From: Tepidiformaceae bacterium
GTDB lineage: Bacteria > Chloroflexota > Dehalococcoidia > Tepidiformales > Tepidiformaceae
Length of the DNA stretch: 64,000 bases
Direction of reading: 5' to 3'
NCBI GenBank assembly: GCA_958295975.1
Contig: OY282446.1
Coordinates: forward strand, 1,403,289 to 1,467,288
Part shown: piece after piece, positions 18,284 through 30,200 of the stretch
Numbering within the stretch: the first letter of the stretch is position 1
Layout: every line of letters starts with the position of its first letter
The notes under the pieces: generated by a model
Database searches by the model: none
Told to the model about the DNA's origin: nothing
The model's input: the letters and a program-made list of their open reading frames with translations, nothing else
Position numbers and translations under genes: made by a program

Positions 18284-21200
18284 CTACCCGCTTCCGCCCC
18301 CCCGCGCCTCCGCGTCCGTGGCCTCCTCGGCGGGCGCGGCCTCCCGTTCCTCGGAGAAGACGAAGTAGATGCCGCCCGCCTCGAGCGTGGTGAGCGTGTT
18401 CACGCCCAGCGCCTCCGCGCCCGGGAACCACGTGCGCCAGCCCTGCGCGCCCGCGTCCCACAGGTGCACGGCGGTCACGCCCAGCGTGAGTCCGCCCACG
18501 GCGCGCGCCACCGGCGTCGTCCCGCCCTGCCAGCGCGCGAAGGCCCCGCCCGCCGTCAGCGTGCGCTCCAGCTGCGCCGTCGCCGCCGCCGCGCTCATCG
18601 TGGCCACGGCGGGCGCGGCGCCGTTGTCCGGCGCGGGCGTGCCCTCCGCGAAGAACATGTAGATGCCGCCCTCCTCGAGCGTGGCCAGCGTGTTCACGCC
18701 CAGCGCCTCGCTGCTGTCCGGGAACCAGGAGAGCCAGCCCTGCGCCCCCGCGTCCCAGTAGTGCACGGCGCCGACGTGCAGCGTGAGCGCGGCCACGGCC
18801 TCGCCCACGGGCGTCGTCCCGCCCTGCCAGCGCACGAATGCGGCCCCCGGCGTCAGCGCCCGCTCCAGCTGCGCGTTCGGCTCCGCGTCGTCCGGATCGG
18901 CCTCGTGCACCAGCGTCACGGTGGCGCTGATGCCGCCGCCCGCGGCGCGGCCCGTGAACTCGCCCCGCGCCTCCAGCGCCCCCCGCCGGTTCGTCACGCT
19001 CAGCGAGCAGACGGAGCCGGGGGACACCGGCGCGGAGTAGCTCCCGCCCGCCGCCAGCGAGATCGAGTACTCGGACCCCCCGCAGACCAGCCGCAGGCCG
19101 TAGCGCGCGTTCGGCGGCGCGTCCCCTTCCGTGGCCACCGTGACGGTCACGGCGGCCACCGCCGGCGCGCTCGCGCTCGTCGGGCAGGTCCCCAGCGTGA
19201 CCGAGCCGCCCGCCTTCGCGCGGATGCCGTCCAGCCACGCGTTGACGCGCGCGTCGCCGATGGAGCGCGCGCAGACGCGCGTGTCCTCCAGGTTCAGCGT
19301 GAGCAGGTTCGTCAGCCGCGTCAGCGCCGCGGGAATGCCCCCAGACAGCCCGGCGTTGTCGCTCAGGTCGAGGCTCGTGAGGCCGCTCAGGTCGCCCAGC
19401 GCCGCGGGGATGCTCCCCCGCAGCCCGTTGTCCGGCAGGGACAGCGCCGTCGCGCGCCCGGAGGTCGCCGTCACCCCGTGCCACGCGGTGCGCAGCGTCG
19501 CGTCCAGGTTGCCCGTGTTGAACGTCACGTCCGTCCGCGTGTGCCACACGAATTGGCGATACCCGCTGGTCGACGTCTCGGTCGCGTCGCCGAAGTTCAG
19601 CGTGGCCGACCCGATGACCAGGGCGAGGCCGTCGAAGTGGGAGGCCGTCCCCGCCGGGGTCACCCGCAGCGTGACGTTGCTGCTGGTGGGCTGCCGTATG
19701 AGCACGGTGAGGGTGTAGGTCGTGTCTTCCAGCGTGAACGTGGCCGTGCCCGTGCGCACCGAGCCCAGCGAGTGCGGCACGCTGTAGCCGCGGATGTTCG
19801 AACCGCTCCCCGAGGTCAGCTGGAGCGTCCTGGGGTTGAAGATGTTGCCCGTCTTCCAGTTCGTGCCCGTCGTCCAGCTGGCCCCGCCGGCGGCGTCGTA
19901 GAACGCCTCCAGCGCCGTCCTGTCCGTGGTCCCGTCCACCAGCTTCACGGTCACGTTGATGGTGTCGTCGATGCCCGCCGCGTCCGCGGCCCCGGTGGCG
20001 TCCACGCCGTCCCTGATGGAGAGATCGAGGGAGTAGGCCTCCAGCGTGCCGTCCGTGCGCGTGGCCCCCGAGCCCGTGTAGGTGACGGTGCAGACCGTGC
20101 CCGCAGCGCTGAGGGCGCTGGAGACGGTGAAGTCGGTCGTCGCGGTCCCGCCGGTGCTGAAGTCCGCGGGGTCGTCGCTGGCGTTCGCGTACGCGAAGAG
20201 GACGCAGACCGGCGCGGCCCCGCTGAGCGTGGCCGGCGTGGCGGCGAACGAGCCGATGGCGATGGCCGTGGTCGAGCCGTCCGCGCCCGCGTCGAGGTTG
20301 CGGGTGGCGGCAGCCTCCCGGAAGGCCGGGGCCCGCCCGTTGCAGGTGTTCACGCGCAGCTCGCCGCTGCCGCTCCGGATGGCGGCCAGCCACGCCTCCG
20401 CGCGCGCCTCCTGCGACGGATTCACGCACACGCCCGTGCCGTCCAGCCGCAGCGTGGTCACCGCCGTCAGCGCGTCCAGCTCCGGCGGGATGCTCCCCGT
20501 CAGCCCGGCGTTGTCCCGCAGGTCGAGGCTGACGAGCGCCGTCAGCGCGCTCAGCTGCGCGGGGATGGCCCCCGTGTGCGCGTTGCCGCCCAGGTCGAGG
20601 CTGGTGAGCGCCGTCAGCGCGCCCAGCTCCGCGGGGATGGCCCCCCGCAGCCCGGCGTTGCCGGACAGGTCAAGGGTCGTGAGCGCCGTGAGGTCGCCCA
20701 GCGCCGCGGGGATGCTCCCCGTCCAGCCGCCGTCGGACAGGTCGAGGCTCGTGAGCGTCGTGAGCGACGTGATCGCCGCGGGGATGCTCCCCGTCAGCCC
20801 GGTGGCGCCGGACAGGTCGAGGCTGGTGAGCGCCGCGAGGTCGCCCAGCGCCGCGGGGATGGGCCCCCGCAGCCCGGCGTTGCCGCCCAGGTCGAGGCTG
20901 GTGAGCGCCGTGAGGTCGCCCAGCGCCGCGGGGATGCTCCCCGTCCATCCGCCGCCGGACAGGTCGAGGCTGGTGAGGCCCGTGAGCCGCCCCAGCGCCG
21001 CGGGGATGCTCCCCGTCAGCCCGGCGTTGCCGCCCAGGTCGAGACTCGTGAGCTTGTTCAGCTCGCCCAGCTCCGCCAGCAGCGTGCCGACCAGGTTGTT
21101 GTCCGCCAGCGCCAGCCCCGTCACGCGCCCGCCCGTCGCCGTCGCCCCGTGCCACGGCCCGCTGACCAGCGCCACGTCCAGGTTGCCGCTCGAGCCGAAC

Positions 21201-24200
21201 GTCACGTCCGTCCGCGCGCTCCACAGGAAAATGCGGCCCGAGCTGGACGTCGACTCGGCTGCGTCGTCGAGGTTCAGCGTGACCGACCCGATGGTGAGGG
21301 CGGCGCCGTCGAAGTGGGAGGCCGTCCCCGCCGGGGTCACAATCAGCGAGACGTTGTTGTTGGAGGGCCACCGAATGATCCGGCTGAGGGTGTAGGTCGT
21401 GCCTCCCAGCGTGAACGTGCGCGTGCCCGCGCGCACCGACCCGATGCTCTGGGAGTAGCCGACCTGGTTCGAACCGCTCCCCGAGGTCAGCTGGAACTCC
21501 TTGACGGCGGCGGGGAAGGTGGCGCCCGAAGCCTTCCAGTTCGTGCCCGTCGTCCAGCTGGCCCCGCCGGTGGCGTCGTAGAGCGCCGCCAGCGTCTCCC
21601 GGTCCGTGTCCCCGTTCACCAGCTTCACCGTCACCTTGATGGTGCCGTCCGCGCGCTTGTCCAGCTGGCCCGCGTCGTTCACCCCGTCCGTGACCGTGAT
21701 CGTGAGGGAGTACGCCTCCAGCGTGCCCGCCGCGCGCGTCGAGGCCGACGCCGCGCCCGTGTACGTGATGGCGCAGGTGGCGGAATCGATGGTGAAGAGC
21801 GTGACCGCCGTGCCCGTCACGGTGTGCATGGCGGCGTCGTCGTCCGCGTTGGCGACCTGCGCCGTGATCTTGCACGCGTCCGCGCTGTGGCCCGTGCTCC
21901 CCGCCCGCACGGCGGGCGCGCCGATGGCGATGGCCGTGCCCGAGCCGTCCGCCCCCGAATCCAGCACGTAGGTGGTGGCCGCCTCCGTGAAGGCGGGGCC
22001 GCGCTCGTTGGCGCCCGTGTTCGAGCAGGCGGGCACGTTGATCGTGGTCCCCGTCGCCATCCGCCGCGCCGTCAGCCACGCGTGCACGCGCGTCTCCGCC
22101 GTTGGCTCCACGCAGATGAGGGCGTTCCGCAGGTCCAGCGCGGTCACCTCCGTCAGCGCGTCCAGCTCCGGGGGAATGTCCCCCGACAGCCCCGTGTCGC
22201 TCAGGTCGAGGCTGACGAGGTTGACCAGCGCCGCCAGCTCGGCGGGGATGCTCCCCGACAGCCCGCTGTTCCCGCTCAGGTCGAGGCTGGTGAGCGCCGT
22301 CAGCGCGCCCAGCTCCTCGGGGATGGCCCCCGTCGCCCCCGTGCGGGAGAGGTCGAGGCTGGTGAGCGCCGTGAGCAGGCCCAGCTGCAGGGGGATGCTC
22401 CCCGCCAGCCCGCTGCTCCCGCCCAGGTCGAGGCTCGTGAGCGCCGTGAGCGTGCTCAGCTGCACGGGGATGCCCCCCGTCAGCCCGGCGTTGCCGCCCA
22501 GGTCGAGGCTCGTGAGCGCCGTGAGCGCGCCGATGCCCGTGGGGATGTCCCCCGTCAGCGCGTTGTCCCCCAGGTCGAGGCCCGTGAGCGCCGTGAGCGA
22601 GCCGATGCCCGTGGGGATGGCCCCGGACAGCGCGTTGCCGCCCAGGTCGAGGCCCGTGAGCGCCGTCAGCCCGGTGAGCTCGGCGGGAATGGCCCCGGAC
22701 AGCGCGTTGCCGCCGAGGTCGAGGTTCGTGAGCGCCGTCAGCGAGGCGATCGCCGGATGGATGCTCCCCGTCAGCCCGGCGTTGCCGGACAGGTCGAGGC
22801 TCGTGAGCTTGTTCAGCTCGTTCAGCGAGACCGGCAGCGCGCCCGTCAGGTTGTTGTCCGCCAGCGCCAGCCCCGTCACGCGCCCGCCGCTCGCCGTCAC
22901 CCCGTGCCAGGTGCCCGGGCGGAAGTCCAGGCGGGCCAGCACCGGGTCGAAGTTGCCGCCGCCGAACGTCACGCCCGTCTGGCCCGACCACGTCCATTCG
23001 CGGGCCCCGGTGGGCGTCGTCTCGGTCGCGTCCTCGAAGTTCAGCGTGACCGACCCGATGACCATGGCGTGGCCGTTGAAGTCGGAGGAAGTCCCCGCCG
23101 GGGTCACCCGCACCGTGACGGTGTTGTCGTTGACATCCCGGAGGATCGTGACGAAGGAGTAGCTCGTGCCGCTCACCGTGGCCGAGTTCGTGCCCGCGCG
23201 CACCGCCCCCAGCATCCCCAGCGCGGCGATTCTGTAGCCGAATTTGCCCGCTCCGGACCCCGAGGTCAGCTGGAACGTCTTGATGGTGGTGGCGCTGGTC
23301 GTCTTCCAGCTCGTGTCCGTGGTCCAGCTGGTTCCGCCGGTGGCGTCGTAGAACGCGTTCAGCGTCTCTGCGTCCGTGTCCCCGTTCACCAGCTTCACGG
23401 TCACCTTGATGGTGCTGTCCACGCTGGCGTCGGCCTGTCCGGCCCCGTCCACGGCGTCGCTCGCCGTGACCGTGAGCGACCAGCCCTCCAGCGTGCCCGC
23501 CACGCGCGCCGAGGCCGAGGCCGCGCCCGTGTAGGTGATGGCGCAGGTGCTGGCGTCGATGGAGAAGAGCGTCGCGTCCGTGCCCGTCGTCGCGAACGTG
23601 TCCGCGTCGCCGGTGGGGAGCTGGTTGGCGATCGCGCAGGCGTCCGTGCCGCCGGGGGCGATGCCCGCCGTGAAGCCGGGCGCCCCGATGGCGACGGCCG
23701 TGGTCGAGCCGTTCGCGCCCGCGTCCAGCACGTAGGTGATCTCCTCGAGCGCGAAGGCCGGACCGCCCTCCCCGCAGCCGAGGATGTCCACCGTCGCGCC
23801 CGCCGTGCGCAGGCCGCCCAGCCAGACGCGCACGGCCATGTCCGTGGCCGTGCCGTCCTCATGCTCGCAGATGCCCGCGCCCGCCAGGTCGAGGCTCGTG
23901 AGGCGCGTCAGCCGCGTCAGCCCGATGGCCCCCGCGTCGGGGAAGGTCAGCCCCGCGTTGCCGGACAGGTCGAGGCTCGTGAGCCTGTTCAGATCCGCCA
24001 TCGAGGCCGGGAACGCCCCCGCCAGGTTGTTCGACGGCAGCGCCAGCCCCGTCACGCGCCCGTCCGCGTCCACCGTCACGCCGTGCCAGCCGCTCAGCAG
24101 CGTCACGCCCCAGCCCGTGTTCGCGGTCCAGCTGGCCCCCGTGGTGGCCGTGTAGAACGCGTTCAGCGCCGCCTCGTCCGTGGCCGCGTTCACCAGCTTC

Positions 24201-27200
24201 ACGGTCACGTCGATGGAGTCGTCCGGCGTCGCGGGCGCTCCCCGCCCGTCGCTCACCGTGATCGTCAGCGAGTACGCCTCCAGCGCCCCCGCCGTGCGCG
24301 TCGCCCCCGCGCCCGTGTAGGTGATGGCGCAGGTGGCGGAGTTGATGGTGAAGAGCGTGACCGCCGTGCCCGTGGTGGCGTGCATGGCGGGCACGGCGCT
24401 GGCGTTCTCCGCCTGCGCGCTGATGGCGCAGGTGTCCGTGGCCCCCGCGAGCAGGCCCTCGCGGAAGGCGGGCGTCCCCACCGCGACGGGGCCGCTTGCG
24501 CCCGCGTCGAGGTAGAGCGTGGCGGCGTCCTCCGCGAACACGGGCCCGCACACCGACACCAGCGCCTCGCCGCCCGTCTTCGCGCGGATGGCGGCCAGCC
24601 ATGCGTTCACGGCGGTGTCCGTGGCGTCCACGCACACGCCCGTGCCGCTCAGGTCCAGCGTCAGCAGGTTCCCCAGCGCCGTCCACGACGCCGGGATCGT
24701 CCCCCGCAAGTGCGGGTTGTCGCTCAGGTCGAGGTTCGTCAGCTGGCTCAGGTCGCCCAGGCCCGCGGGCAGGCTCGTCCCCCGCAGGTTGTTGTCCGTC
24801 AGCGCCAGCCCCGTCACGCGCCCGCTCGTCTCCGTCACGCCGTGCCAGGCGCCCGCCGTGAGGTACTGGATGACGTTCAGGCTGAACGTCCCGCCCGCCG
24901 CCGGGATCAGGGTCTCGGGATTGGCCAGGTTGAAGGTCAGGTAGCCGGTGCTGTTGAGGGGCACGCCCTCGAGCAGCCCGTTGAACGCGCGCACGCCAAA
25001 GCCGGTCCAGAGCGCCCCGCTGCAGGCACTCTGCAACTTCATGCGGAGCCGAATCTCGCCGGTGCCGGTGTGCCTGTCGAAATTATCGGGTTCTTCCCTG
25101 TTGCCGGGAGGGGGGCAGGCGTGCCCCGTGGTCGGGCTGCTCCAGAGGACCCCGTCGCGCGAGCCGACTAACGGCGACCGGCTGTAGCCCACACGGGCTG
25201 CTCCGCCCGACGTGTAGGCCCCCGACGTGAAGTTCCAGGTGTGGACGACCCTGGCGTCCTGCTTCCAGTCCGTGCGCGTGGTCCAGCTGGTTCCGCCGGT
25301 CCCGTCGTGGAACGCCTCCAGCGCGGCCTTGTCCGTGGTCCCGCTCACCAGCCGCACCGTCACGTTGACGGTGTCGTCCACGCTGGTGTCGGCGAAGCCA
25401 TCGGCGTCCGCGCCGTCGCTGAGCGTGACCGCCACGGAGACGGCCGCCTGCGTGGCCGAGGCCGTGAGCCCCGTGCCCGTGTAGGCGAGCACGCAGGTTC
25501 CCGAGCTGGCGGTGGCCGTGAAGCCCGTGACCGCCGTGCCCGTCGTGAGGAAATCGGACGGGTCGGCGCTGGCGTTCGCGATGGCCGTGCCGATCGCGCA
25601 GGCGTCCGTGCCCCCGCTGACGCGGCTCGCCGCGAACGCGGGCGCGATGATGGTGATGGCCGTGCTGGAGCCGTCCGTGTCCGCATCGAGGTTGCCGGAG
25701 GCGGTCGCCGCCGCGAAGCGCGGCGAGCAGTCGTCCGTCGTCACCGAGCCCCCGGGCCGCGCGCGGATGGCCATCAGCCACTCGTCCACCACCGTGGTCC
25801 CCGGGCTGATGCAGATGCTCGTGCCTTCCACGTTCAGCGTGGTCAGGCCCGGCGTCCACGTGGACAGCGCCGACACCGACGCCGCACTCAGCCCCGCGTT
25901 GCCGCTCAGGTCGAGGCTCGTGAGCTTGCTCAGGTCGCCCAGCCGCCAGTGCAGGTTCCCGACCAGGTTGTTGTCCGGCAGCGCCAGCCCCGTCACGCGC
26001 CCGTTGGTCACCGTCACCCCGTGCCAGTCGCTGACCGTGTTGACGTACTGGATGACGTCGAGGGTGAACGTCCCGCTGGCGGGGATCAGGGTCGCGGGAT
26101 TGGCCGGGTTGGCGGTCAGGAAGCTAAAGCCGGAGGGCCTGCCCTCGAAGAGCCCGTTGAACGCGCGCACGCCAAAGCCGGCCCAGTTCGCCCCGCCGCA
26201 GGCGGCCTGCTGCCTCGCGAAGAACCGAATCGTGCCGCCGGAGGTCCTCTCGAAATTCCGGGGTTCGTCCACGATGGCGGTGCAGCCGTGCCCCGTGGTC
26301 GGGCTGTCCCAGGTGCCGCCGGACACCGAGCCGTGCTCGCCCCGGCTGTAGCCCACGTCGCCGTCGGAGGCCGTCCCCGACGTGAAGGTCCAGGTGTGGA
26401 CGACCCTGAAGTTCTGCTTCCAGGTCGTGCTGGTGGTCCAGCTGGCGCCGCCGGTGGCGTCGTAGATCGCCTCCAGCGCGGCCGTGTCCGTGTCCAGGTC
26501 CAGCAGCTTCACGGTCACGGCGATGGTGTCGTCCGGGTCCGTGCCCACGCCGTCGCTCACGGTCACGGTGAGCGAGATCGCCTCCAGCGTGCCCGCCGTG
26601 CGCGTGAATCCCGTGCCCGCGTAGGCGATGGCGCAGGTCGTCCCCGAGACGGTCGCGGTGAAGCCCGTGACCGCCGTCCCCGTGGTGGCGTGGTTGGCGG
26701 GATCGGCGCTGGCGTTCTCCGCCGCCGCGCTGACCGAGCAGGCGTCCGTGCCGCCCAAAGTTCCCGCGCTGAAGGCGGGCGCGCCGATGGCCGCGGAGGT
26801 CGCGCCCGCGTCCAGCCGGTAGGAGGCGGACGTCGCCGCGAACGCGGGCGCCGCGCAGGTGTCCACCGTGGCCGAGGTGATGGCGGCCACCCAGACGCCG
26901 TGCACGGGGAGCACGCACGCGCCCGTGGTCCCCAGGTTCAGCGTGGTCAGCGCCGTCATCGACGTCCACGAGGCGGGCAGGGGGGCGTCCGTCAGCCCCG
27001 AGTTGCCGCTCAGGTTCAGCGTGGTCAGCGCCGTCAGATCGCCCATCGCCGCCGGCAGCGCCCCGACCAGGTTGTTGTTCGCCAGCGCCAGCCCCGTCAC
27101 GCGCCCGCCGGTCACCGTCACCCCGTGCCAGACGCTGGGCGGCGGGTCGTACTGGATGACGTGCAGCTGGACCGTCCCGCTCGCCGGGAACAGGGTCGCG

Positions 27201-30200
27201 GGATTGGCCAGGTTGAAGGAGATACCGTTGCCGGGCCCGCCCATGGTCTTGATGAGCCCGTTGAACGCGTACAGGCCATAACCCGTCCAGAGCGCCCCGT
27301 TGCAGCCGTTCCCGTTCTTCGTTCGGATTTCAATCCGGCCGTCGCCGGTGTGCCTGCGGAACCGGTCGAGTCTGTCGACGACGGCGGCGCCGCAACTGTG
27401 CGGGGTGTCCCAGTCGCCGCCGGACACCGAGCCGTGGTCGCCGTCGCGGTAGCCCACCCAGCTGCCGAACGACGCCACCGTCACGGTCCAGGTGTGGACG
27501 ATCCTGAAGTCCGCCTTCCAGTTCGTGCTGGTGGTCCAGCTGGCGCCGCCGGTGGCGTCGTAGAGCGCTTCCAGCGCGGCCGCGTCCGTGTCCAGGTTCA
27601 CCAGCTTCACGGTCACGAGGATGGTGTCCGGGTCCGAGCCCTGGTCGTCGTTCACGGCCACGGTGAGCGAGACCGCCTCCAGCGTGCCCGCCGTGCGCGT
27701 GATCCCCGTGCCCGCGTAGGCGATGGCGCAGGTCGTCCCCGAGACGGTCGCGGTGAAGCCCGTGACCGCCGTCCCCGTGGTGGCGTGGTCGGCGGGATCG
27801 GTGCTGGCGTTCTCCGCCGCCGCGCTGACCGAGCAGGCGTCCGTGCCGCCGCTCACGGTGCCCGCCGTGAAGGACGGCGCGCCCACGGCGATGGCCGTCG
27901 TGGAGCCGTCCGAGTCCGCCTGCAGGTAGTAGGCGACGGTCTCCTCCGCGAACGCGGGCCCCGCTCCCCCGCAGGTGTTCACCGTGGCCGAGGTGATGGC
28001 GGCCACCCAGACGCCGTGCACGGGGAGCACGCACGCGCCCGTGGTCCCCAGGTTCAGCGTGGTCAGGGCCGTCATCGACGTCCACGAGGCGGGCAGGGCG
28101 GCGTCCGCCAGCCCCACGTTGCCGCTCAGGTTCAGCGTGGTCAGCGCCGTCAGATCGCCCATCGCCGCCGGCAGCGCCCCGACCAGGTTGTTGCTCGCCA
28201 GCGCCAGCCCCGTCACGCGCCCGCTCGTCACCGTCACCCCGTGCCAGTCGCTGACCGTGTTGACGTTGTACTCGACGACGTCGATGGTGAACGTCCCGCT
28301 GGCGGGGATCAGGGTCTCGGGATTGGGCGGGTTGGCGGTTATGAAGTTAATGCCGGAGGGCGTGCCCTCGAGGAGCCCGTTGAACGCGCGCACGCCAAAG
28401 CCGGCCCAGTTCGCCCCGTTGCAGCCGGCCTGCCACCTCGCGTAGAACCGAATCGTGCCGCCGGGGGTCCTCTCGAAAGTCCGGGGTTCCTCCAGGACAC
28501 GGGCGCAGCTGTGCCCCGTGGTCGGGCTGTCCCAGGTGCCGCCGGACCACGTGCCCTGGTCGACGCCCTGCTCGTAGCCCACGTTGCCGTCGGAGTCCGT
28601 CCCCGACGTGAGGGTCCAGGTGTGGACGACCCTGAAGTTCTGCTTCCAGGTCGTGCTGGTGGTCCAGCTGGCGCCGCCGGTGGCGTCGTAGAGCGCCTCC
28701 AGCGCGGCCTTGTCCGTGTCCAGGTTCACCAGCTTCACGGTCACGTCGATGGTGTCGTCCGCGCCCGTGCCCGCGCCGTCGCTCAGCGTGACCCTGAGCG
28801 ACCAGCCCTCCAGCGTGCCCGCCGTGCGCGCCGAGTCCCCCGCCGCGCCCGTGTACGTGATGGCGCAGGTGGTGGCGTTGATGGAGAAGAGCGTCGCCTC
28901 CGTGCCCGTCGTCGCGAACGTGTCGATGTCGCCGGCGGGGAGCTGGTTGGCGATGGCGCAGGTGTCCCCGGCGCCCGCCGTGAAGGACGGCGTGCCGATG
29001 GCGATGGCCGTCGAGGAGCCGTCCGAGCCCGCCTGCAGGTAGTAGGTGACGGCCTCCTCCGCGAACGCGGGCTCCGCCCCCCCGCAGGTGCGCACCGTGG
29101 CCGAGGTGATGGCGGCCACCCAGGTGCTGTGCACGGTGTCCGCGCACGCGCCCGTGGTCCCCAGGTTCAGCGCGGTCAGGGCCGTCATCGACGTCCACGC
29201 GGCGGGCAGGGGGCCGTCCGTCAGCCCCGCGTTGCCGCTCAGGTCCAGCGTGGTCAGCGCCGTCAGATCGCCCATCGCCGCCGGCAGCGCCCCGACCAGG
29301 TTGTTGTCCGGCAGCGCCAGCCCCGTCACGCGCCCGCCGCTCACCGTCACCCCGTGCCAGTCGCCCGGGCGGAAGTCCAGGCTGGCCAGCACCGGGTCGA
29401 AGTTGCCGGCGGCGAACGTCACCGTCGACTGCGCCGACCACGCGAATTGGCGAGACCCGCTGGGCGTCGTCTCGGTCGCGTCCTCGAGGTTCAGCGTGGC
29501 CGACCCGATGGTGAGGGCGAGGTCGTCGAAGTGGGAGGCCGTCCCCTGCGGGCTCACCCTCAGCGTGACGTTGTTGGTGGAGGGCGCCCGGGTGAGCTGG
29601 TTGAGGGTGTAGGTCGTGCCTCCCAGCGTGAACGTGGCCGTGCCCGCGCGCACCGACCCTATGGTCCCGCCGTAGCCGATGGAGCCCCCCGCGGAGGTTC
29701 CCGCGGTCAGCTGGAACGTCTTGATGGTGGTGGGCATCTTCCAGGTCGTGCTGGTGGTCCAGCTGGCGCCGCCGGTGGCGTCGTAGAGCGCCTCCAGCGC
29801 CTCCCGGTCCGTGTCCAGGTTCACCAGCTTCACGGTCACGTTGATGGTGTCGTCCGTGCCCGTGCCCTGGCCGTCGCTCAGCGTGACCCTGAGCGACCAG
29901 CCCTCCAGCGTGCCCGCCACGCGCGCCGAGGCCGAGGCCGCGCCCGTGTACGTGATGGCGCAGGTGCCGGCGTCGATGGAGAAGAGCGTCGCCTCCGTGC
30001 CCGTCGTCACGAACGTGTCGATGTCGCCGGTGGGGAGCTGGTTGGCGATGGCGCAGGCGTCCGTGCCGCCGCTCACGGTGCCCGCCGTGAAGGACGGCGT
30101 GCCCACCGCCACCGCCGTCGAGGAGCCGTCCGAGCCCGCCGGCAGGTAGTAGGTGACGGCCTCCTCCGCGAACGCGGGGGGGTCGCCGGTCTGCGCCCCC

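Noticed and set aside
18464-25171. 2,235-residue open frame on the plus strand
   Set aside because: It lies wholly antisense to the LRR gene. Its protein is Arg/His/Gly-rich without domains, as expected from stop-poor high-G+C DNA.
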